A stretch of DNA of 64,000 nt from Gracilaria domingensis (lineage: Eukaryota > Rhodophyta > Florideophyceae > Gracilariales > Gracilariaceae). Positions 40,875-50,788 of this stretch are shown in pieces. Position numbers and translations under genes: made by a program. The stretch is taken from contig VCMS01000007.1 in NCBI GenBank assembly GCA_022539475.1, positions 541,496 to 605,495 of the forward strand, read 5' to 3'. The stretch's first letter is position 1. Every line of letters begins with the position of its first letter. The notes beneath the pieces were generated by a model. The model was given only the letters and a program-made list of their open reading frames with translations. It did not search any database and was not told the origin of the DNA.

Positions 40875-40896
40875 GTACCGTTGGTACCAACGGTAC
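40875..40896. promoter_or_regulatory. 22-bp perfect palindrome upstream of F-box gene
   Basis: GTACCGTTGGTACCAACGGTAC reads the same on both strands. It lies 18-39 nt before the F-box start codon. A second small hairpin, GTGAGTA-C-TACTCAC, follows at 40900-40914. Half-sites recur at 8633 and 11187. Confidence 0.6.
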
Positions 40897-41270
40897 CGTC
40901 GTGAGTACTACTCACCGATTCTTCGGCCTGCCGAGCTTGGCGGAAGAGCGTGGTGGATGGAGAAAATGGCACACTTGGCCAGGCGGGCAGCACTCGCGCG
41001 GACAGCCAGCTGACGCGTGCGGGTGTATGCTATCTACTGTATCTACTTGTAATTTAGGGCTTGCTCTGGGAATGGCCGATGCGCAGGCGCGTTTGTAGAG
41101 AAGTGGCGCGCGAGCACGGCACGTGCGTGCAGTAGAAGGCAGGAAGAAGCGCCGCGTGGCCGACTGAGAGATCATCTACCACCGTGGTTGCTGCAGTCGA
41201 CTGTATCGTCCTGTGCGTCACGACGTGAGATTACGCCCCCCACGTCGCGGCCGGCCATTGTTGACATGTG

Positions 41271-41278
41271 TATTTAAG
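41271..41278 (+). promoter_or_regulatory. TATA-like box
   Basis: TATTTAAG about 110 nt before the start codon of the secreted protein gene, followed by a GC-rich probable 5' UTR. Confidence 0.5.
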
Positions 41279-41382
41279 CGACGCAAGCTCGCGGCGTCGC
41301 CGCCGCTGGGAGCTTGCAGCTCGGATCGCTTGGATTGTACGCTGAGCACCTTGTTCTGCTCGTTTTCTTCCGCAAGGTTGTG

Positions 41383-41913
41383 ATGATGCTCTGCGCCGTT
41401 CTGTTGGTTGTTGGTGGCGTGTTCAGCGTGGTTAGCGCGCAGAGGACGGGGGCGGTCGAGTATATTGTGTCGTATCCAGCGTGTGTGGAGGCGTATAGCC
41501 TGTGTGACTGGACCTTTTATAATCGTTCTTCTCTGCCCACCTTCGACATATCCGTGGACGCGGACAAGCCGTTCTCTCCTGTGATAGTGTCGAAGAACAA
41601 AACTGTCAAGCTCACCGTGGTCAACTCCAACAACGCGTTTACGGAGTTTGTGTTCGCAAACGGCGTATTAAGTCCGTCCGTGTACGAAGGAACGCCCCGT
41701 TTTGGTATCAGTACTTTCAAACCGTTCCAGACCGCCAATGGATCGCGGTTAACGCATGAGAAATTCGAAGGCAACCAGTTGCAGGTAGCGAGTGGAAGTT
41801 GTCTTCGAACCTACTTCTCGGAGTACCAGCAGTTGGTGGCTGGTCGTTATGAAAATGTGAAGGTGGCTCGGTTTGATGACAAGTGCGTGGTTTACTGGAC
41901 ACAAGCTGTGTGA
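41383..41913 (+). CDS. Small secreted or lumenal glycoprotein, unknown family
   Basis: 176 residues from ATG 41383. A clear signal peptide (MMLCAVLLVVGGVFSVVSAQ) is followed by a mature domain of about 155 residues with four cysteines (two close together near the start, two near the end), suggesting two disulfides. There are three N-glycosylation sequons (NRS, NKT, NGS) and many beta-type segments. No TM segment or retention signal, so secretion or cell wall is likely. It is not a family I recognise. The upstream TATA-like box and compact promoter suggest strong expression. A second ATG lies one codon downstream. Confidence 0.75.
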   Translation: MMLCAVLLVVGGVFSVVSAQRTGAVEYIVSYPACVEAYSLCDWTFYNRSSLPTFDISVDADKPFSPVIVSKNKTVKLTVVNSNNAFTEFVFANGVLSPSVYEGTPRFGISTFKPFQTANGSRLTHEKFEGNQLQVASGSCLRTYFSEYQQLVAGRYENVKVARFDDKCVVYWTQAV

Positions 41914-42527
41914 AACAGCCTTCTGAAACTCTATAACTGCTTTTTTGTTTTCGTGTTATCCTGCACTAGCGATACATGCACTGCTTGTTTGTTCCTGATG
42001 ATCTCGTTGTACAAGAGACGTACAACCTATTAAATGTTTTGACTGCCTCTCCCGCCCCGAACAAGGAAACCGTCCCCAAAACCAAAGCGTGCAATACGTT
42101 CCCCTTCGGCATGTGCAACCCTGGAATCAAATGCTCCCAACGTGCCGCACGCGCCACAAGCGCGTACGTGTTGCGGCGACGAGCGTCGTCTACGACGGTG
42201 CGCACAGCGTGGCTTTACGTGTTGGAAGGGGGCTTAAATTGCTCTCGCGAGCCTTTTAAAGCCGTATAAACCTTAACCTTGAATCGGGAGAACGCCCGGT
42301 TATCTCCGTGCCAAAAAAAAACATGCCTGACGTCTTACATATACTTTACAGCAAGGTGCCGTGGTTGCGCTTGGCACTTGCGCCTGGCGCATCGCGCCAA
42401 CCGGTGCCGACGCCGGCGCCGGTGCTAGACCGCCGCGCGTTGCTCGCGTGCGTGGTGCCGTCGTCTTCTTCGCATCAAACTCTCTCTGTGAGAAGGCGCG
42501 TTGTGATGTGGTTTGACGCCAGCCACC
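41914..42527. other. Intergenic, 3' UTR and MAK16 promoter
   Basis: A 97-codon frame at 41976-42269 has no recognisable motif. An A9 run lies at 42313. Nothing else supported. Confidence 0.35.
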
Positions 42528-43499
42528 ATGCAGCACGATAACGTCATCTGGAATTCTGTCAACCGTCATTTCTGCAGCTATCGAGCCACAACCGTTAAAC
42601 AAAGGTTTTGCAGAAACAAGTATAACTTGACTGGCTTGTGCGAGCAGAAGTCTTGCCCGTTGGCCAATTCACGCTATGCCACCATTGTGGAGAACGATGA
42701 TCGATTATATCTGTTTATTAAGACGGCGGAGCGTGCGCATTCTCCGCGAAGACTATGGGAGCGAATAAGACTTTCTGCTAATTATCGACAGGCTCTGTTG
42801 CAAATTGATCAACACCTTCAGTATTGGCCCCAGTTTTATGTGCATAAGGCCAAGCAACGTCTCACTAAGATGACTCAATATCTTATCCGAAAGAAGAAAC
42901 TACTCTTGCACACCAAGACCAGATTGGTTGCGTCCAAGAATAAGATAAAGCGCCGGGAAGCTAGCCGTGAAAAGAAAGCCATCAATGCGGCAAAACTTGA
43001 GGCTTCCATTGAAAAGGAGTTGCTGCAACGCTTGCAAACGGGCGCTTACGGAGATATTTATAACTTTGCTCAAGAAGAATATGAAAAGGCCTTAGATGCT
43101 CACCTAGATCAACAAGTGGAAGAAGAAGAGGAAGAGGAACATGAGCTAGAGGAAGAACATCAGTATGAAGCGCAATACGATGATTCTGATGAAGACATTG
43201 TTGATGACATTGAACAAATACAATCTGGAACCCAATACGACTTTGACGACAGCGATGACGATGAGGAAGAAGAACTGTCCGATCATGACATATATGACCA
43301 GCAGCATCCGACAAAACCTCGTTCACATCGCCAGCTTGGCGAGTATGTCAAAGAAAAGGCGCGGAAACGAGAACGAGAGAAAAAGGCTGCTGCTAATGGG
43401 AAGGGATCGAAGGGCCGTAAGCTTCGCCGCGCGTCTGACGGCGTGCGTATCGAAGTTGAATACGAAAGGGAACCTGAAACTCAAGCGCAATTCACATGA
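42528..43499 (+). CDS. MAK16: MAK16-like 60S ribosome assembly factor
   Basis: 323 residues from ATG 42528. It starts MQHDNVIWNSVNRHFCSYRA, the MAK16 signature, with the conserved cysteine cluster in RFCRNKYNLTGLCEQKSCPL that forms a zinc/ribbon-like element. RAHSPRRLWERIRLSANYRQ and YWPQFYVHKAKQRLTKMTQY are family blocks. A long acidic stretch (residues 200-275) and a basic tail (KEKARKREREKKAA) fit a nucleolar protein. MAK16 acts with RPF1 in early pre-60S particles. Single exon. It converges on the DEAD-box gene with 33 nt between stops; both belong to large-subunit biogenesis. Confidence 0.95.
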   Translation: MQHDNVIWNSVNRHFCSYRATTVKQRFCRNKYNLTGLCEQKSCPLANSRYATIVENDDRLYLFIKTAERAHSPRRLWERIRLSANYRQALLQIDQHLQYWPQFYVHKAKQRLTKMTQYLIRKKKLLLHTKTRLVASKNKIKRREASREKKAINAAKLEASIEKELLQRLQTGAYGDIYNFAQEEYEKALDAHLDQQVEEEEEEEHELEEEHQYEAQYDDSDEDIVDDIEQIQSGTQYDFDDSDDDEEEELSDHDIYDQQHPTKPRSHRQLGEYVKEKARKREREKKAAANGKGSKGRKLRRASDGVRIEVEYEREPETQAQFT

Positions 43500-43532
43500 C
43501 ACGCTTGTTCATATTAAATCAACATCATCGAC

Positions 43533-45412
43533 TCAATCTACAGCGTTGTCTTGTGTTCGTCCTACGGGATGAAGCAAGTTTCGTCCAATCTGCGCAAACA
43601 GTACTTCATGTAACGTGCTTTCATTTTGTTCTTCGTTTTCTTCGTCTTGCTCAGCCTGAGAAATGCCGTCTGTTGTGAGTTTTCGTCTTTTAATTTCTGA
43701 TTCATCCTCTTCGTACTCCAAGTATGATTCATGATTTGCCCCACGGTGATTGAGCGCGTACAGCATGAACTCGGGGAGGCTCTCTTCGTGATGAAGTGCG
43801 CCATATCGTTCGCTGTTCATCACTCGTCGGAGAGAGGCAAGCGAGTGCACAATGAGTGACCGCTTCGAGGCCTCTTCGCTTTGAACTTTCATATCTATGG
43901 TTCGTACCTTTTTGTCATCTCTCTTGGCTTCGTATACCATGGTGCGAAAGTGTCGAACTTGATTTCCAATTAGCAGGGTGAAAACATTCCCTTTTCGACC
44001 TGCTCTTGCAGTTCTCCCAGCCCTGTGCAAGTATGTGCTGATATGAACGGGGCTATCGTAGTTTATGACAGTGTCCACCGTCAAGATATCCATTCCTCTT
44101 GCAAGCACGTCACTGCAGACAACCACCACAAATGCAGGATTGTGATCGTGATCTTTCCTCCCGCTGGATGAAATTTCTTTTCGCACTGCGTCTAGAACAT
44201 ATTTTCGTCTCTTGACTGATAAAGTTCCGGACATTTCTAACACGACTCCGTTGCGACCGAGCGAATGGGCGCAAATTTCGAGTAGTCTGCAAAGGCGGTG
44301 AGCAGAGTCTACCGAATTGGTAAACACGAGTTTTGTTCCACCTTGCGAAATCGATCTGTCTCTAGCAACTCGTCGTGATACTTTTTCATCTTCCGATGCA
44401 AAAGGTATCCAGCCTAATAACTGTAGCAGTGCCAAAGGTTTCTGCTGAACATTTTCTATAATCCATCCGTATTCGGTCATTGTAGCGGGTACAGTATACT
44501 TTTCCTCTAGTACATCAATCGCTCCTGCTTGGTTCCCCTGTGAGTCAACTGGTTCGAAGAAACATACGTCTCGAAGGTCTAATTTGTACAAGCGCATTGG
44601 ATTCCGCGTCTGCGTCGCGGATGCCAAGATCTTTCTGACGTTGGGTTGCGACAAGCCTGAGTACGAAGACTCGGTTCGCATAGAAATATCTGGTCGGATC
44701 GCAAGATTCATTAATCCGTACGAAGTGTATGGCATTGGACGTCCACTCTCGTCTCCTTCAACGGTTTGCTTTTGCTTTCCTAGAGCTGGTATTAAAACGT
44801 CAATCCATTCCTGGTAAGAATCTTCAAGAAGACGATCAGATTCGTCTAGAACAAGATACCTGACATCGCCCAAATTCATATAGTCGCCGTTATTGATGTG
44901 GTCAACGAGTCGACCCGGAGTTGCGATCAGAATTTCTGCTTTTGGTACGTTCAATGCTTCTTCAACTATCGAGAAGAACCAACAACACACAGAACAAAGA
45001 TGCCAAACTTTTTCGTCAACTTGGAAAACACGGAAAACACCTGAGCAGCAAGATCTCGCGTCGGAACCACGATGATAGCTCGTAGGCGAGGCATTATGCG
45101 ATCAAGCATGTCCTGTACAATTGGCAAAGCGTACGCAAGAGTTTTTCCGCTACCCGTTGGAGCACACAACACAACATCTCCTACTCGGCCTCTGGATGCT
45201 CCCGTTAGTATGTAAGATAGCATAACCGCTTGCATGTGAAATATCTTGCATATTCCAAGCTGTGATGCCAGTTCATCTTGTAATCGCGGGTCCAAAGCAC
45301 AGCCGTGTCGTTCCTTTTGTGCCTTTTTGTTGGTTCTTACATTCTCTGCCCCATCTTCAATAGAACACAACTCAAACTGAATTCTCTTCGGCTCTGAATG
45401 AATGGAATTCAT
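43533..45412 (-). CDS. DDX51/Dbp6-like DEAD-box helicase, reading frame interrupted
   Basis: RNA helicase of the Dbp6/DDX51 group used in 60S assembly. Two overlapping frames together cover one protein. The upstream frame (45412 to about 44966) has motif I APTGSGKT and motif Ia VVPTRDLAAQ. The downstream frame (ending 43533) has ILIATPGRLVDH, motif II LDESDRLLED, motif III SATQTRNP, LVFTNSVDSAHRL, SDVLARGMDILT and HRAGRTARAGR. They meet near 44970-44990, where VVGSS must pass to SIVEEALN and the frame slips by one base. No GT-AG intron of sensible length repairs it. It is a sequence error, a recent lesion or a slippage site. Motif II is DESD rather than DEAD. Acidic/Gln-rich tail. Confidence 0.85.
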
Positions 45413-46800
45413 CCCATGAGAGAGCAGGTGAGCATTGAAGAACGGTCTAATCGCTAAACTGAACCTTGCAAAGCCTTGACTAAAAAGAGTTCTCGCAGTT
45501 GGTAATACTATATTTTATTTAAGAGCCGCGATGCGCAGGATCATTGATCGGAGCTTACGAGGTGGCTAGGCAGAAGCTGCGTTCTTCCGTCCAGCCGTTC
45601 GTGCGTTCTTCCTTTCTTGATCATTTAATACGAGTACGGTCCATCAAGAACTTCTGGCTCTTTAGGACATACTCTTTGCCTCGAGGTAGTTCAGTAGGTT
45701 GCAAAAATGAAAAGCAAGTTTCTCCGTAGAGCCAACAGATTGTGCAGGGAGAGTTGCGGTGGACGTCCCCGCGGTCAACGACGGCAAGCGAAGCTGAAGA
45801 CGGCGCATTGTATATGACCCGATTACTTCTTGTAGTGGGAATTCTCTCTCATGTACGAACGCTTGGATGTCGAAGCACCTGTACGCGCGGAGTTGCTAAT
45901 GACCACGACCTATAATGACTCTACGCCGGAACCACTGGCTTTTGATCAGTTGTTGTTGTACACCACTTGGCTGCGACAAGAAAGTGCAGGAGGTCTAGGG
46001 GTGTTATCGACAGCGGATGTTTCGCTATTGATGCTTCCCGCCTTCTTCCTTCCGAAAGTCCCTTCCTTCTAAGGACTGTTGGAGGCGAAGGCACACGGCA
46101 GGTCTGACCTGGTGCTGTCGTCCTCTGTACTGAACATCCCTTGGTTTTTGTCGGCTGTACTGCATTCGACAGCCTTTGAAGAGCTTCTTCTTCATCTTTA
46201 CTTTGGACAACAACCTCTGGTTAGAAGAGCTTCATTTGTCGAATCATAATCCTTTATGATGTCGACAACAACTAAGCATGATTTTGAGAGCTTCTATTTA
46301 TCGTCCGGATCAAGTATGTTTTGCCAAAAGATTTGAGTACATGATGTAGTCCGGAAGAAGTTGTAGCCCTTAGAAATTGATTGCTCTGTCGTGTTGGTCA
46401 CACGGTGTGGCATAAGCACCTTGAAGAATGAGAACTTTGCGTAAACCCTAGAATAAGCTTCCATCGGAGCTTACCTGGGAAAAACTAGACTCTGTAAGGA
46501 CGATGAATTGTACGGGTTGTACTGTACCTCGAGAGACCGAGGCTAGTAGGGAGACGCTTAAATGGACTGAAGAGATGAGAAGTCAACGGAACAGAAACGG
46601 TTACCTTGTTATCCCTGGTGAACAAACTCCCTTGGATGAAAACTCGTATTCCTGTCGAGAAGGAGATTTTATCTCGTCGATTCGTAGCTCTCGCTTGCCA
46701 TCGCAGTGATACGCGAATGTGCTACACAGCGTTCGTATTCATCCAAATGCCACGTAATTCTTCTGATGTACCTTTAGTACTTTGGAAGAGAAGCAGACCC

Positions 46801-46970
46801 GGGATGTCGTTACACTCGCCCCAGTGATTGGCGCACCGATCGCTGCCCCGGACTCGGGAAGTCGTTAAACTCGCATAGGTGATCGGCGCACCGACCGCCT
46901 CCCCGGACTCGGGATGTCGCTAAACTCGACCAGGCGATCGGTAAACTCGCCGATCGCCCTCACGGACCTG
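46801..46970. repeat. 55-bp tandem repeat, three units
   Basis: Units begin GGGATGTCGTTACACTCGCC (46801), GGGAAGTCGTTAAACTCGCA (46856) and GGGATGTCGCTAAACTCGAC (46911). Each runs through GTGATyGGCGCACCGAyCGC and CCCCGGACTC; the third unit diverges after GGCGATCGGT. Confidence 0.85.
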
Positions 46971-48180
46971 GGTGGTACGTCGTCAAAAGACCCCCGACTA
47001 GCTGCACGCAAACAGCAGGCCACGAGCCGACCATCGGTGAACGATCTTGCCGTTGTTTTCCCTGGATTTCCCCCCTCATGGAGTGAATACTCCAACGGAG
47101 GCAACCATGTAGGGGTTTTCTCCAGGGTTTCTCTCGGAAATTCTGTTACGCACCTGCCCAGGATCGGAGAACGATGCGAAGCGACTGGCTGTTCTTTCAT
47201 CTAGTTTCGCCAATGAAATGAGGACTGACTGAAGGAATGCCAACATAACCTCTTGTAAGGCAAAGAGAAATACGTGCTGATTGCCTTGTCGTGGTGTGCC
47301 CCTTAGCCGACGAGCTCAGAGAGGATGACTGAAGTGGATAAGAGATAAAGCAAAAGATGAAACGGCGATAATCGACGGTGACGAAATGATCTGGCAGACG
47401 AGACAACCTTAGAGGTCTAATTCGTTTCCGGGAGACTAATGTAGTCATAAAGTGAGCGTAACACGGTTGTAAGTTTGCAGCCAGTGACTAGACTTTCCTG
47501 GAGACGTATTATAGGTTACTGGGGGCTTGCTTATTTCCCATTATAGCCCCTCGCGGTACGAGTAATTAATGTAACGCGCTCATAATAAAGAAGAAGAGAG
47601 GAAGAGAAGCAAAAATATTTTGATGACACGAAGCCTTAGTAGACTTAGCCATGAATGGCGGAACCCTCTGACGTGGGGTAAGCCTGAGGAATGTTAATTG
47701 CTAAGTTGCTCAACACTAAGCTGATCCATCAAAATATCGTTCAAGAGAGATCAGAGGGATGTTGCAATCAGAGTCGGGTGCACTAAAAAGGTAAAGGAGC
47801 TCTGATGGTCCACTACAATAGAGACACGACCTCAAAGCTTATCTGTGAGGCCCATACTTTTTTCTTCTTTAATATGGTCTGCAACTTCTCATTGCGAAGA
47901 AGCAGGAGATCTGCGCTAATTCTATACATATTTCTCTCTCTTAAGGAAGGCCAAAATTTTTGACGGGTGTTGCTTAATCACATCTATCACAGGTTTGTCT
48001 ATCTCTTTTGTCGTGGGGAGCTCGTTTCGTCGCCCATACTTTCAATCGCCTTGGTAAGAGCGTTGTAATGACGGAACAGCTTTTTTTTCAAACTACATTC
48101 AGTACAACGCCTCTCTTTTTGCGCAGAGGAAACAGCTGGTTTTGCAGTTGTCGACCTCGAGCCTGCATGATTTTGAGCAC

Positions 48181-48665
48181 TACAGGTAAACACTGTAACT
48201 AGTGTGGCCCACATTAATTCGAAGACCCTGTTTTGAAGACGACTCACACGAATTGGTGTGGGCCACGCTATATCATGCAGCCACACTATTTGTGTAACGG
48301 GTTTATTAGTGTGGGCCACACTATTTTATGCACCTATCAAATAGTGTGGGTTCACAGTCCAAGCTTTAGGAGCTGGAACCTACCGGCTACCACAGCAAAG
48401 GCGTTCAAAAGAGGGGAGGCGATCAGAGACATGATTTGCGGCGGTCTCGAGTGAGTACGGTGCTCCTCGACGTTCAAGGGAGGAGCAATGTTGAACGCTT
48501 CTCCTTTATACTTTGTAATTTGGCGCGCAAACCATCAGGATCGCATCTCCAACCACACGAATTGTGTCTCTGATCCAGAGGCTGGGCACCCTGAATGTGT
48601 GGGCTACTCTAATTAGTGCAGCCACACTAAATTGGAACCCACACTAGTTACACTGTCTACCTGTA
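48181..48665. mobile_element. Non-autonomous TIR DNA transposon (MITE-like)
   Basis: Terminal inverted repeats of 27 bp with two mismatches: left TACAGGTAAACACTGTAACT and on, right the reverse complement ending at 48665. The only duplication at the borders is TA, so either TA is the target site (Tc1/mariner-like or other TA-inserting superfamily) or it belongs to the TIR. No transposase. The inside carries about six direct and inverted copies of a GTGTGGGCCACACTA-type motif (48197, 48253, 48279, 48308, 48343 and 48595-48650). Such subterminal repeats are typical transposase-binding sites. Confidence 0.8.
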
Positions 48666-49273
48666 CCTGTTACCGTGTCCGATGCGAACACTCTCAAGAC
48701 GGCTTACTTTGTCCACCTTGAGTGAATGCCGAGGTCTTGTAGTTTATGATATTGTTTCGAAGTGGCCAGAACAGTGTTTTGCCATTTCTAGCAAGCAAGC
48801 GCTTCTTTGAAGATCGCTCTGCATTTAGCTCTCGTTAAGCTATCTTAGTATGCCCGAAAAAGAGAGCGTACGCTTTTTTTGTAAGTCTTTCATTGGATTG
48901 CTACAAGTAGATTCTTAAGGTTTTTGGTCTTTGACATCTTTCCTGACTTCTGCGTATCGCTTGACTTCCGCCTCCGTACAGTACCATCATGCAGCCTGGA
49001 GTGTGAGCAAGAATGGATTCAAAACCCTTCTATTCAGTTCTCGATCAGCAGATACCAAAAACGATGAGATAGCCAGTTCTGGCTCTGCGCTTCACACTTT
49101 TCAGTGTAGGAGCTTTCGAGACAAACGAGAACAGACATTCGTTCAGACCCAGAGGGACATATCAGCGGTCATGCCAGGGTCTCCCAATGGCGTCGGTGCG
49201 CATTTCGTACTGCAGCAAGTAGGAGGCGCAGACAGAAGAACATCATAGTCTAATAAAAAGAAGGTATCCATCT

Positions 49274-49294
49274 ACACTGTAGAATCTACAGTGT
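49274..49294. repeat. Short perfect palindrome
   Basis: ACACTGTAG-AAT-CTACAGTGT with nine-base arms. It shares the CACTGTA core with the TIR element ends 600 nt upstream. Confidence 0.5.
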
Positions 49295-49514
49295 TCAATC
49301 TACACTACACTAGTGACTGGAATCCAATTCCTACCATTTTGGGAAAACTATAGGGTATTGGTATTATGTACGTGAGGTAGAGGTAGCTTGAAGCTCAAGT
49401 CTCTTCAAGACGCACGTGAGATTAGCACTGAATCATCAGATTGCCAGTCCCAGTGACGTTCTTAGCGAAGAATCTCCAAGTCGAGCAAATCCAAAACGCA
49501 ATTGAAACAAAAGC

Positions 49515-49862
49515 AAAAGGACTGGGGGCATCACTTCCCCAGCCCTTTTCGGGCCCAGGGCGGTTAACTCCCTGTTGCCCAGGACCGGGGATCCTACCCC
49601 CCGGCCCTGGTCCGAACCCGCCCGGCGGCACGGAGATGAACCGTATCCCCATCTCTCCAGTCCATCTCTTGGCCCCGGCCAGGCACGGACCGATCCCAGA
49701 CCCGGGCCGGGGTCCCTCAATCGGACTCCATCACTCACCCCCGGAGTCCGACTACTCAACCCCAGCCCAAGCCCGAGATTGTACCCACCCCTGTCCCTTA
49801 ATGCCATTTTATTGTATGATCAGATTCGGTTTCATCAGGTCTCGACCTCGGTGTCTCTTCGT
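49515..49862 (+). repeat. GC-rich dispersed repeat, copy 2
   Basis: Nearly identical to 22180-22527, including the opening AAAAGGaCTGGGG stem-loop (49515-49549). The flanks differ outside the stated limits except for weak similarity of a few A-rich bases on the left and TTCTTCGGCGG versus TTCTGCCG on the right. Confidence 0.85.
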
Positions 49863-50788
49863 TCTTCGGCGGTAATTCTTCCACTAGGCCAGGACATCAC
49901 CCCCGACCCGACTCTGAAGGACTCTCATTCATATTTTATTCGTTACGCAATGCTCAATTGGAAGAAGTTTTCCAATTTGTATGCCGTCGTTTGCCCTTTA
50001 GACTTACAAACATGATGCGAAAATCTTCCAGCGCATGTTTCCAATTGAAATTAGTCGAAATTAGCAGTTTCAGATCACATCGTCCAAGTTCGCCTGCTGA
50101 AAGAAACAAGCTTGTTTTGTCACTCTTTGATGGAAAGTTAATGGCGCTGTTTGCAATATTTGCTAAGTATTAGCTCTAATTCAGGCTGACTTCGCACTGT
50201 AATCAATTGAATTGCGGTTTAGAAGTTCAGCAGATCGACAGTTTTGCTTCTACTTCGAGAGTTCCGTCTTTCGACAATGATGGAAGAAGGTAAAGGTTAC
50301 ATTGAACATATGCGGTTTGAAACTCTATTGAACTACCCAATTAGATTGTGCCAGCACCTATATCATACGTACCTAGAAAGTACCGAGGCAACCACGTGAT
50401 GCACCAAACTTTGGCGCGCAGTCGTTCAAAAATCACATGTTCAGTCCCGTTTTTGAGAAATGGTTCTAATTTTTCGTCCTGTGCTTTGCTCACTAGAACA
50501 TTCTGTCGGTAATCGCGTATCGACGGTATCGAATTTGTAGAGCGCGACTTGCCTGGCGCTCTTGAAGAGTGTTCACTGCACGTTGTGCGCTCTCGAAGGA
50601 AACGTGCTCGGTTATGCATCCATGTACTGCATAAGCTATTTGGCTTAACATCTGTTTGGTTACTAAAACGAAAGATTTGATCAGCAGCATCAATGAATCA
50701 GTGTGACATCGGAAGGGAACAGAAGGAGCGGATTGTTCATCATTAGAACAGGTTCTTTTGGCAACCTTCAGACTAGGTGTCTCTGAAA

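Larger units (their letters stand above)
40858..41382. other. Divergent promoter region, F-box / secreted protein
   Basis: GC-rich, with a 22-bp palindrome and an adjacent hairpin on the F-box side and a TATA-like box on the other side. Confidence 0.5.
45413..50788. other. Repeat-rich gene-poor region
   Basis: 5.4 kb without a supported gene. It holds pyrimidine-rich dispersed blocks (46187-46260, 47865-47990), a 55-bp tandem array (46801-46970), a TIR element (48181-48665), a short palindrome (49274-49294) and GC-rich repeat copy 2 (49515-49862). Minus-strand frames at 50341-50619 and 50493-50680 have coding-like stretches (QIAYAVHGCITEHVSFESAQ) but no gene model could be built. Confidence 0.5.

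Noticed and set aside
44986-45060. 75-nt GTGTTT...GATAG intron to mend the helicase frame
   Set aside because: It would delete the conserved segment after motif Ia and still leave the wrong frame.
50341-50619. 92-codon minus-strand ORF before the TBC gene
   Set aside because: Two competing frames, no family match and no convincing splice sites.
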